Assembly: GCA_910584785.1 (NCBI GenBank)
Contig: CAJUDX010000003.1
Span: forward strand, 20,760 to 66,833
Direction of reading: 5' to 3'
Length of the DNA: 46,074 nt
DNA from: an uncultured Lachnospiraceae bacterium
GTDB lineage: Bacteria > Bacillota > Clostridia > Lachnospirales > Lachnospiraceae
Made by a program: the position numbers and the translations under genes. Numbering within the stretch: the first letter of the stretch is position 1; every line of letters begins with the position of its first letter. Positions 25,782-33,821 of this stretch are shown piece by piece. The notes under the pieces were generated by a model, which saw only the letters and a program-made list of their open reading frames with translations, had not been told where the DNA came from and did not search any database.

Positions 25782-25795
25782 ACGCAAAGCTTTAT

Positions 25796-25824
25796 TTTAC
25801 AAATCGCAGAATTTATGCTATGCT
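25796..25824 (+). promoter_or_regulatory. Sigma-A promoter of ychF
   Basis: TTTACA (25796-25801), a 17-base spacer and TATGCT (25819-25824) precede ychF by about 80 bases. Confidence 0.65.
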
Positions 25825-25902
25825 TTTATCATTCTGTTCCAGTAAACACAAGCAAAAAAGAACAGGTATTTTTGGGTATAAAAAAAGAAATGGAGGTTCA
25901 TC

Positions 25903-27000
25903 ATGAAATTAGGCATCGTGGGGCTCCCCAATGTCGGAAAAAGCACCCTTTTTAATTCATTAACCAAGGCAGGCGCCGAATCTGCCAATTATCCCTTCTG
26001 CACCATTGACCCAAACATCGGCGTGGTTCCTGTGCCGGATACCCGCCTAAAGCTTCTGGCTGATCTCTACGCATCGCGCAAAATCACCCCTGCTGTCATT
26101 GAGTTTGTCGATATTGCCGGACTGGTCAAGGGTGCTTCCAAAGGCGAAGGCCTGGGCAATCAGTTTCTCTCCAATATCCGCGAGGTTGACGCGATTATCC
26201 ACGTTGTCCGCTGCTTTGAGGACGGGAATGTTATCCATGTAGACGGCAGTGTCGATCCTTTAAGAGATATCGAAACCATTAACCTGGAATTAATCTTCTC
26301 TGATATTGAAATCCTGGAACGCCGCATTGCCAAAAATGCCAAGGCCGCAATGAATAATAAGGATCTGGCAAAAGAAGTGGATTTGCTGCGCCGGATTAAA
26401 GCCTTCCTTGAGGATGGAAAGCTGGCCCGAAAGATGGAAATTACCGATGAGGACGAACTTGCGTTCATTCATTCTCTTAATCTCTTAACCTGGAAACCCG
26501 TTATCTTTGCCGCCAATGTCGGGGAAGATGATTTAGCTGATGATGCGGCGGGAAACACTTATGTTCAGCGTGTGCGGGAATTTGCAAAGGAAAATGATTC
26601 TGAGGTTTTTGTTATCTGCGCACAAATTGAACAGGAAATCGCCGAACTTGATGACGACGAAAAAGCGATGTTTTTAGAGGACTTAGGTCTGAGTGAATCC
26701 GGCTTGGATAAACTCATTGCTGCCAGCTACCGTATCCTGGGCTTACTCAGCTATCTGACTGCCGGTGAAACCGAAACCAGGGCCTGGACGATTCAAGCCG
26801 GAACAAAAGCCCCCCAGGCCGCTGGAAAAATCCATTCGGACTTCGAACGCGGCTTTATCCGGGCCGAAGTTGTCTACTACCAGGATCTTTTGGACTGCAA
26901 AAGCTACACCGCTGCAAAGGAGAAGGGACTGGTACGGTTAGAAGGAAAAGACTATATCGTTAAAGACGGCGATGTTATTTTGTTTAGGTTTAATGTTTAA
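25903..27000 (+). CDS. ychF: Redox-regulated, ribosome-associated ATPase YchF
   Basis: YchF (OLA1/EngD family) is an Obg-related P-loop NTPase that prefers ATP and associates with ribosomes; its role lies in translation and stress response. The 365-residue product starts GIVGLPNVGKSTLFNSLT (G1), has DIAGLVKGASKGEGLGNQFL (G3), and ends with a TGS domain (AWTIQAGTKAPQAAGKIHSD). Length matches the family. The binding site TGGAGG lies seven bases before the ATG. It is monocistronic, with its own promoter and a downstream bidirectional terminator. Confidence 0.97.
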   Translation: MKLGIVGLPNVGKSTLFNSLTKAGAESANYPFCTIDPNIGVVPVPDTRLKLLADLYASRKITPAVIEFVDIAGLVKGASKGEGLGNQFLSNIREVDAIIHVVRCFEDGNVIHVDGSVDPLRDIETINLELIFSDIEILERRIAKNAKAAMNNKDLAKEVDLLRRIKAFLEDGKLARKMEITDEDELAFIHSLNLLTWKPVIFAANVGEDDLADDAAGNTYVQRVREFAKENDSEVFVICAQIEQEIAELDDDEKAMFLEDLGLSESGLDKLIAASYRILGLLSYLTAGETETRAWTIQAGTKAPQAAGKIHSDFERGFIRAEVVYYQDLLDCKSYTAAKEKGLVRLEGKDYIVKDGDVILFRFNV

Positions 27001-27030
27001 CCTGTAAAATTTCCTTTGACCCCTGATAAT

Positions 27031-27080
27031 AAAAAGCAGCTCCAGAAAAAACCTAACTTCATCCGGGGCTGCTTTTTATT
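27031..27080. terminator. Bidirectional terminator between ychF and the DUF1292 gene
   Basis: AAAAAGCAGC (27031-27040) pairs with GCTGCTTTTT (27068-27077), with CC/GG closing pairs inside. A/T runs on both flanks make it usable by the two convergent genes. Confidence 0.85.
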
Positions 27081-27110
27081 TTCTCTGTTTTTATTAACTT
27101 CTATTCCACC

Positions 27111-27458
27111 CTAATCGTCCAATTCATCTTCACTGATCCATTCATCATATTCTGCAGAATCCAGCATTTCATCAAAAGCATCGGACACAAGATCAAATTC
27201 GTCATCGTCTTCAATATTTTCCAAATCCGGCTCTCCATTCTCATCCTCGCTGTAACGGTAGAGATAAACCTCCCCCTCCTCAGCCGCAGGGCCTTCCATG
27301 GGAAGCAGGGCAATATATTCCTGGTCGCCGGCTTTAAAAATATTAATTACCACACATTTGAGCGTCGTATCATCATCCAGCGTCAGCGTAACCGTCATTT
27401 CCTCGGTCTCTTCTCCATTCTCACCCAGATTACAGTTGAACTTTTCATCATCCTTCAT
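27111..27458 (-). CDS. DUF1292 family protein
   Basis: A small acidic protein of 115 residues. The region TVTLTLDDDTTLKCVVINIFKAGDQEYIALLPM, given here as short strands around residues 22-55, and the following EVYLYRY match the DUF1292 beta-sheet domain common in Firmicutes. A strongly acidic C-terminal tail rich in Asp and Glu follows. The molecular function of the family is unknown. GGAGG lies about nine bases before the ATG, and it has its own promoter. It converges on ychF and does not overlap other genes. Confidence 0.85.
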   Translation of the reverse strand: MKDDEKFNCNLGENGEETEEMTVTLTLDDDTTLKCVVINIFKAGDQEYIALLPMEGPAAEEGEVYLYRYSEDENGEPDLENIEDDDEFDLVSDAFDEMLDSAEYDEWISEDELDD

Positions 27459-27500
27459 TATGTTGTTCCTCCTAAGAACATTTTTCTCTGCTTCCTCTAC

Positions 27501-27529
27501 ACTTTATCAAAATTTAGGTAAAAATGCAA
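27501..27529 (-). promoter_or_regulatory. Sigma-A promoter of the DUF1292 gene
   Basis: TTGCAT (27529-27524), a 17-base spacer and TAAAGT (27506-27501) lie about 43 bases upstream of the ATG. Confidence 0.7.
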
Positions 27530-27643
27530 GTTTTTTCCCACTTTTTCTGTATATTTCCGGGATAAAATGACTTTTTTTGGTCATGGCCCTCCACTTTTCT
27601 GGAATTATACCTGCTAAAGCCCATCGCCTTAACCGAATAATTC

Positions 27644-28198
27644 TTAATATTCAATCCCCCGGCGGGCCAAAGTTTTACAGGCATACGGGTGCTTAACCGC
27701 TTTCATTTCCGTAACATAATCTGCCATATCCAAAATCTCTCTCCAGGCCTTTCTTCCCGTCAGCACGACCTCCAACCCCGGCGAATGCTCCTTAAGAAAA
27801 TCCTCCACCTCTTGTTTTCCCACCAGCCCCGCCTGACAGGCAGGCAGAATTTCATCCAAAATCAGCAAATCCGCCTCCCTTTCCACCGCCTGAGCAAAAA
27901 GACTCTGATAATACTTTCCCGCCTCTTTTTTCTCTTCCTCCCCCATGGAAAAGGTAAACCCAAAGCTTTTTTCACAGGGAAAAAGATAAACCCCCGGCAG
28001 GCAGCGCAGCATTTCCACCTCCCCGGAATCCTCGGTTTTTAAAAAACGGGCAATCACCACCTTCATCCCCCGCCCGGCGGCCCGCAGGGTCAGTCCCAGC
28101 GCTGCCGTCGTTTTTCCCTTCCCATCCCCACAATAAATATGAATAAGACCCTTTCTCTGTTTATCTTCCCTGTTTTCCTTCCAGATATTCCCTGACAA
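27644..28198 (-). CDS. cobO: Corrinoid adenosyltransferase (CobO/BtuR/CobA type)
   Basis: This enzyme transfers adenosyl from ATP to reduced cobalt in cobalamin, making adenosylcobalamin. The 184-residue product has an unusual P-loop GDGKGKTT at 24-31, a Walker B-like LLILDEIL and VVLTGRK, all typical of the CobO/BtuR family. No ATG exists before the P-loop; the start is a TTG at 28198, with AGGAGG nine bases upstream lying inside the helicase gene. The two genes overlap by 38 bases and are therefore probably coupled. No other cobalamin genes are nearby, so this may serve salvage. Confidence 0.92.
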   Translation of the reverse strand: MSGNIWKENREDKQRKGLIHIYCGDGKGKTTAALGLTLRAAGRGMKVVIARFLKTEDSGEVEMLRCLPGVYLFPCEKSFGFTFSMGEEEKKEAGKYYQSLFAQAVEREADLLILDEILPACQAGLVGKQEVEDFLKEHSPGLEVVLTGRKAWREILDMADYVTEMKAVKHPYACKTLARRGIEY

Positions 28199-30005
28199 AA
28201 CGCGAAACCTCCTGCTGCTTATGGTATCGTTCTTTTACATAATACACATGCAGCCTTTCCTTAGCTCTGGTCATGGCTACATAAAACATCCTCCGCTCCT
28301 CTTCCATATCGGTGTCCAAAAATGCCTTATGGTGCGGGGTTACTCCCTCATTAGCATCCAACAGATAAACAATGCGAAATTCCAGTCCCTTTGAACTGTG
28401 CATGGTCATCAGCGAGATACCTTCTTTTTTTTGATTTCTCTCCCTCGCCTGTTCGATCAGCTGTTCTTTATACTCTACAATATGCTTAAACCAGGCCTCG
28501 CAGTTCTTATATCCCGCTGCACTTTCCTGAACCTGGTCAGCAATTTCTAAGTACTCCTCCGGCTTTAATTTTTTCTCTTTGGCATAAGCCGCCAGAAATT
28601 CATCATACCCCACCGCTTTACGAATATAGTTTACCGCAGCGACAGGAGCCAGGCCGCGGATAACACGAAGGTGATCTTCCAGTTCTTCTATGCGGTCAAC
28701 CATCCAGTCCTTATCCTGATACCAGGACTTTACCTGCTCCCAGTTAATCATCTCGCCCTCTAAAGCATCCCGCGCAATGTAGCGCTTAGGCCGGTTAATC
28801 ACCGAAAGCACCCGGCTCCGCTCCAGATGACCACGGGCAAGAAGGATGTAATCCAGAAGATTTCGGGCAATCCAGTGTTCATAAAGATTGGGAAGGTTAT
28901 CGCGAATTTGAAAAGGAACCGCATATTCCATCAGCTTTTCCACCAAAAGTCTCGCCCCCTGGTTTGTCCGAAAAAGAACAGCAATCTCCTCATAGGCCGC
29001 CCCCGCCTTAAGATAATCCCGGATTTCCTGACAGACCGCTTCCACCTCCTGACGGCCATCCAGCCAAACCCGTGTAATCACCGGACGCCCGTTCTTTTTG
29101 TTTGCGCGGATTTCCTTGGGAAAGCGGGTTTTATTCTGTTCAATCAGCCGCCGGGCCGTGTCAACGATCTGCGGCGTCGAACGGTAATTTACATCCAAAA
29201 GAATCTGCTTTGTCTGGGGATAATCCCTGGGAAATCCCAGCATTAACTCCGGCCTTGCCCCGCGAAAACGATAAATCGACTGGTCGTCGTCCCCTACAAT
29301 AAAAAGATTATTATGAGGAAGGGCCATCATTTTCACGACTTCATACTGAATCCGGTTAATATCCTGAAATTCATCGATAAGGATATAGGGATACTTCCTC
29401 TGCCATGCTGCTAAGATATCCTTTCTTTCCCGGAATAATTCATAGCACATCACCAGCATATCGTCAAAATCCAAAAGATTTAACTGCCGCAGCGCGCGCT
29501 CATACGCCTGAAAAAGCTGCTTAAATACTTCGCCGGAACAGCTTTTTGCATAATAATGCTCCAGAGAAATCATTTCTCCCTTAACTTCGCTGATCTCCCC
29601 AAGAACTGTTCGGATAAATTCCCCTTCATCTTCCACTTCCAGCGAAAGTCTGGCAATTTCCCGGCGCAAAAACTCTGCCTGCTGCTCCTCCCGCACTATG
29701 TTTTCCCCGCTGTATTGGTAAGCCAGCTTTAAGATACGGAAAAATACAGAGTGGAAGGTGCCAAAACTGACCCTTCCACCACATTGTTTCTTGTTCAGCG
29801 CAAGATACCGCTCTTCCATCTCCTTTGCTGCTGACCGGGTAAAGGTAATCACCAAAATCGATGAAGGGGGCACGCCCAAATTCTCCACCAGATTCCTTAC
29901 CCGTCCGACAATTACCGTCGTCTTTCCCGAACCGGGACCAGCTAAAACCATCATAGGACCATGTCCGTGCTCCACGGCCTGAGACTGTGATTCATTGAAT
30001 GGCAT
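28161..30005 (-). CDS. UvrD/PcrA-like superfamily 1 ATP-dependent DNA helicase
   Basis: A 3'-5' superfamily 1A helicase expected to unwind DNA in repair or replication-conflict resolution. The 614-residue protein has the Q-motif NESQSQAVEH, Walker A LAGPGSGKTT at 21-30, motif Ia VITFTRSAAKEM, Walker B LIDEFQD, motif III VGDDDQSIYRFRGA, motif V TMHSSKGLEF and motif VI VAMTRAKERLHVYYVK. It is shorter than typical PcrA (about 730) and lacks its Tudor-like C-terminus, so it may be a second, specialised paralogue. AAGGAG lies upstream of the ATG. It overlaps cobO and follows gltX by 46 bases. Confidence 0.92.
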   Translation of the reverse strand: MPFNESQSQAVEHGHGPMMVLAGPGSGKTTVIVGRVRNLVENLGVPPSSILVITFTRSAAKEMEERYLALNKKQCGGRVSFGTFHSVFFRILKLAYQYSGENIVREEQQAEFLRREIARLSLEVEDEGEFIRTVLGEISEVKGEMISLEHYYAKSCSGEVFKQLFQAYERALRQLNLLDFDDMLVMCYELFRERKDILAAWQRKYPYILIDEFQDINRIQYEVVKMMALPHNNLFIVGDDDQSIYRFRGARPELMLGFPRDYPQTKQILLDVNYRSTPQIVDTARRLIEQNKTRFPKEIRANKKNGRPVITRVWLDGRQEVEAVCQEIRDYLKAGAAYEEIAVLFRTNQGARLLVEKLMEYAVPFQIRDNLPNLYEHWIARNLLDYILLARGHLERSRVLSVINRPKRYIARDALEGEMINWEQVKSWYQDKDWMVDRIEELEDHLRVIRGLAPVAAVNYIRKAVGYDEFLAAYAKEKKLKPEEYLEIADQVQESAAGYKNCEAWFKHIVEYKEQLIEQARERNQKKEGISLMTMHSSKGLEFRIVYLLDANEGVTPHHKAFLDTDMEEERRMFYVAMTRAKERLHVYYVKERYHKQQEVSRFVREYLEGKQGR

Positions 30006-30051
30006 CCTGACTCCTTTTCATCATCAACGATACTTCATAAAACATCTTACT

Positions 30052-31503
30052 CTACTCTTCCAGCTTCTTTATCCCTTCGCGAATCCGGCAAAGCGATTCT
30101 TCTTTTCCCAGCACCTCCATAATCTCGGTCGCCCCGGCTGGAGTCATCTGTTTTCCTGATACGGCTACCCGGATCGGCCACATCACATAACCTGTCTTAC
30201 AGCCTGTCTGATTGACATATTCCATCAATGCCTGGTATAATCCATCATTGCTGTAATCCTCCTGTTTCTCCAGTATCGGCAAAATATCGCACAAAACCGT
30301 CAGAGAACTCTCCCTGGTGGTTTTCATCTTTTTATGCTGATACATTTCTGTATGGTAATCCGGCAATGCTTCAAAAAAGTCAATCTGCTCTGCAATATCC
30401 GGGAAAATCTCAATTCTGGTCTTTACCATCGCGGCAATTTTCTTCAAATCCAGATCGCGGTGAATCACTTCCTTCATATAGGGCAGGGCCATGGCATAAA
30501 ATTTATCCCCATCCATCGCCTTCATATATTCCCCGTTCATCCATTTCAGCTTTGTCATATCAAAAACGGCGGGAGATTTGCTCATTCTGCGGAAATCAAA
30601 TTCCTTTACCATATCATCGAGCGAAAACAGCTCCCTTGTTCCCTCCGGCGACCAGCCTAACAGAGCCACATAATTTACCACCGCTTCGGTTAAAAAACCC
30701 TGGGCAATTAAATCCTCATACGAGGAATGACCACTGCGCTTGCTTAACTTCTGGTGATCCTCGTTGGTAATCAGCGGACAATGCACATAAACCGGAACCT
30801 CCCAGCCAAAGGCCTCATAAAGGCGATTATACTTCGGTGAAGAGGATAAATACTCATTTCCCCGGACAACATGAGTGATGCCCATTAAATGGTCATCCAC
30901 AACATTGGCAAAGTTATAGGTAGGATAGCCGTCCGATTTAATTAAGACCATATCGTCCAGCTCAGCATTATCCACGGAAATATCCCCATAAATTTCATCA
31001 TGGAAGGTGGTTTTACCATCTGACGGATTATTCTGACGGATAACGTAAGGGATTCCCGCCGCCAGATTTGCCTCTATCTCTTCCTGGGAAAGGTGAAGGC
31101 AATGCTTGTCATAGGTCATAATCATTTCCCCATTAACCTCATGCTTTAAACTGTCCAGACGTTCCTGGGTACAGAAGCAGTAATAAGCCTCTCCTTTTTC
31201 AATCAGCTTTTTCGCATATTCCAGGTAAAGCCCTGCCTTGTGGCGCTCGCTCTGCACATAAGGGCCGCAGCCCTTGTCCTTATCTGGGCCTTCATCGTGA
31301 ATCAGCCCTGTTTCCTGAAGGGTGTGATAAATAATCTCTGTCGCACCCTCCACATAGCGCTCCTGATCGGTATCCTCAATCCTGAGGAGGAAATCTCCTC
31401 CCTCATGCTTGGCAATTAAGTACGCATACAATGCTGTCCGCAAATTTCCCACATGCATCCGCCCGGTGGGGCTTGGCGCATATCTGGTTCTAACCTTCAT
31501 CAT
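30052..31503 (-). CDS. gltX: Glutamyl-tRNA synthetase
   Basis: Charges tRNA-Glu with glutamate; in organisms lacking GlnRS the same enzyme also charges tRNA-Gln. The 483-residue class I synthetase has RYAPSPTGRMHVGNLRTAL with the HIGH-type HVGN at 17-20, LLRIEDTDQER, and the KMSKS-type HQKLSKRSG. The C-terminal half is the anticodon-binding helical domain. Two ATGs at 31503 and 31500 are both served by AGGAG. It may be co-transcribed with the helicase and cobO genes downstream. Confidence 0.97.
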   Translation of the reverse strand: MMKVRTRYAPSPTGRMHVGNLRTALYAYLIAKHEGGDFLLRIEDTDQERYVEGATEIIYHTLQETGLIHDEGPDKDKGCGPYVQSERHKAGLYLEYAKKLIEKGEAYYCFCTQERLDSLKHEVNGEMIMTYDKHCLHLSQEEIEANLAAGIPYVIRQNNPSDGKTTFHDEIYGDISVDNAELDDMVLIKSDGYPTYNFANVVDDHLMGITHVVRGNEYLSSSPKYNRLYEAFGWEVPVYVHCPLITNEDHQKLSKRSGHSSYEDLIAQGFLTEAVVNYVALLGWSPEGTRELFSLDDMVKEFDFRRMSKSPAVFDMTKLKWMNGEYMKAMDGDKFYAMALPYMKEVIHRDLDLKKIAAMVKTRIEIFPDIAEQIDFFEALPDYHTEMYQHKKMKTTRESSLTVLCDILPILEKQEDYSNDGLYQALMEYVNQTGCKTGYVMWPIRVAVSGKQMTPAGATEIMEVLGKEESLCRIREGIKKLEE

Positions 31504-31542
31504 CGATTCTCCTGATTCATTCTATTTTTCATTTAATTTTCT

Positions 31543-33678
31543 TTATTCTTCCCTTACCTCGTTCCCGGATTCCACCTGGGAAAGCACGGTAGAATAGGAA
31601 ATATTTTTCATTTGACTCTCGTTATAGAACACATACTGGCTCTTGCCCTGGTTTTTCGCCATATAAAGGGCCTTATCCGCCTTATCTAAAAGAAGTTTAT
31701 AATCCCTTCCATTCTTCGGATAGCGGGAAATCCCTATGCTGCAGGAAATATTATCCCCATACTTTTTCAGCTTTTCCCCGACAAAATACTGACAGATATC
31801 CTGCGCCTTGCGCTTAATGGATTCCACATCCTCCATTCCTTCAAGAAGAATGGCAAATTCATCGCCGCCTAAGCGGGCAACCATATCGGTACTTCGCAGC
31901 ATCTTCTGCAACTGCACGGAAATATCCTTTAACAACAAATCACCCATCAGATGACCCTTGGTATCATTAACCAGCTTAAAGTTATCGACATCAATAAAAA
32001 ATAAGGTAAAACTTTCCGTCTCAGGAAGAATCAGCATCTCATGCACCTTAGCTTCCAAGGCCTGACGATTAAACAGTCCGGTAAGGTAATCGTGCATTGC
32101 CCTCTTCTGCCACTGAACAGCCTCCTCCTTTAAATCATGGATACTGGTCATCTTGCCAATATAGCCGGCACATTCATCCTCTGCGGTTCCCCACAGCCCA
32201 TGGAAAATCAGTTTAAACCACTCCTTTTCCCCATGCCGGTTCTTCATTAAAAATTCGACCTCATACCGGGAATTTTCCCTGGTCATTTTCGACAAATCCT
32301 CTAACAGGCGCTTCTTATCCTCTTCATCCATTAAATCACAATGACGGAAGAAGTCCGCCGCATGGATAACCTGAAGGTTGCCGCCAAATACATTAACGAA
32401 ACGCTCGTTTAAGTCCACCACATCGGTCTGACGGCGGTAATCAAATAAAAGCTCGCCGCTCATTTCGGAAAGAATCTGATATTTCTTCCTCTCCATCTCC
32501 AGAAGCTGAATCGTTCTCTCAGAAAGCTTGGATTCATTATTCTCCTCCGGTGCCTTGCGCATCCATTCAATGCGTTCATCTTTTTCGTTAACCTTTTCGC
32601 TTTCCTTATACATGGTTTCGTAAAGTTCCGGCTCTATCTTTAAAAATTCCTGAATCAGAAGAGGATTAAAACAACCACACTCACCATTGGCAATCATAGA
32701 ACAGGCCTTTTCCCGTGGAAATGCCTTCTTATACACGCGTTCACTGACCAGCGCATCATACACATCAGCAATGGAAACCACCTGTGCGCCAATAGAGATT
32801 TCATCGCCCTGAAGGCCGTCCGGGTATCCGCGGCCATCCCAGCGTTCATGGTGATGACGGCAGATATCATAGCTGTAGCGGAAAATTGCCTCACCCTTAA
32901 AGAAAGAAATCATCTCCAAAATGCCGCAGCCGTAGATGGTGTGCTTCTTCATCTGTTCAAATTCTTCCCTTGTCAGTCGTCCGGGCTTATTTAAAATATA
33001 GTCGGGAACAGAAATCTTACCAATATCGTGCATGGCTGCCGCGTTAGAAATAAACTCAATCTCATCATCGGTAATCTGGTACTGTGGCACGCTTTTTTGC
33101 ATCCTGGTCAATAAAATCTGTGTCGCGTGACGTATCCGCCGCACATGCTGCCCGGATTCACCACTTCTGAACTCAATAACCGAGCTTAACATATCGATAA
33201 TAGAAACATTCGTCCGCTTTAACTGCTCCGACTGATCCTTGATCGTCTTTACATGCTTTTCCACCAGGGCAGAAAGATTGCGCCGGCTGCGGTAGAGTTC
33301 AATGGCATTATTTACTCTCTTTCTGACCAGCATAGGAGACACAATCGGCTTGGTAATCACATCCACCACACCGCCCTCATATCCCTGCATGGCAATCTCC
33401 GATGAGGTTTCCGCAGTAATCAAAAATACCGGAATTTCCTGAATTAAATGCTTCTCGGATAAATACTTCAATACGCCAAAGCCGTCCATCTCCGGCATAA
33501 TAATATCTAAAAGCAGAGCAGCCAGATCGCCATTCACCGCTTCAATCTGCTTAATCGCCTCCAGGCCGTTTTCTGCCTCCAAAATATCATATTCACGACA
33601 AAACAACTCATCCAAAATCGCACGGTTAATCTCCGCATCATCCACAACCAGAATCTTTTCTCTTGCACCATCGTTCAT
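31543..33678 (-). CDS. Response regulator with HD-GYP, PAS-like and GGDEF domains
   Basis: A cyclic-di-GMP turnover protein of 711 residues. Residues 1-125 are a receiver with the acidic pair Asp13/Asp14, phospho-acceptor Asp58 (LLLDIIMPEMDG) and Lys110. Residues about 155-350 are an HD-GYP phosphodiesterase domain (AMHDIGK with His217-Asp218; HHHERWDGRGYPDG with GYP at 284-286). Residues about 395-520 resemble a PAS domain. Residues 525-690 are a GGDEF cyclase domain with RLGGDEFAILLE and an RSTD inhibitory site five residues before GGDEF. Both opposing activities look intact. The ATG at 33678 has a GGAAG site; the upstream ATG at 33711 does not. Confidence 0.95.
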   Translation of the reverse strand: MNDGAREKILVVDDAEINRAILDELFCREYDILEAENGLEAIKQIEAVNGDLAALLLDIIMPEMDGFGVLKYLSEKHLIQEIPVFLITAETSSEIAMQGYEGGVVDVITKPIVSPMLVRKRVNNAIELYRSRRNLSALVEKHVKTIKDQSEQLKRTNVSIIDMLSSVIEFRSGESGQHVRRIRHATQILLTRMQKSVPQYQITDDEIEFISNAAAMHDIGKISVPDYILNKPGRLTREEFEQMKKHTIYGCGILEMISFFKGEAIFRYSYDICRHHHERWDGRGYPDGLQGDEISIGAQVVSIADVYDALVSERVYKKAFPREKACSMIANGECGCFNPLLIQEFLKIEPELYETMYKESEKVNEKDERIEWMRKAPEENNESKLSERTIQLLEMERKKYQILSEMSGELLFDYRRQTDVVDLNERFVNVFGGNLQVIHAADFFRHCDLMDEEDKKRLLEDLSKMTRENSRYEVEFLMKNRHGEKEWFKLIFHGLWGTAEDECAGYIGKMTSIHDLKEEAVQWQKRAMHDYLTGLFNRQALEAKVHEMLILPETESFTLFFIDVDNFKLVNDTKGHLMGDLLLKDISVQLQKMLRSTDMVARLGGDEFAILLEGMEDVESIKRKAQDICQYFVGEKLKKYGDNISCSIGISRYPKNGRDYKLLLDKADKALYMAKNQGKSQYVFYNESQMKNISYSTVLSQVESGNEVREE

Positions 33679-33741
33679 GTGTTCTTCCACTCCATCTTCC
33701 CAAATCAGCATTAAGCTACATAACCAAAATCTTACCTTTTC

Positions 33742-33770
33742 ATCTTAGCGATTTTTCCCCTTTTTGTCAA
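33742..33770 (-). promoter_or_regulatory. Sigma-A promoter of the REC/HD-GYP/GGDEF gene
   Basis: Consensus TTGACA (33770-33765), a 17-base spacer and TAAGAT (33747-33742) lie about 60 bases before the start codon. Confidence 0.8.
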
Positions 33771-33821
33771 TAGAGTGTTCGTATCCTGCAACATCGAATA
33801 TTCATCATTTAACCATAAACA

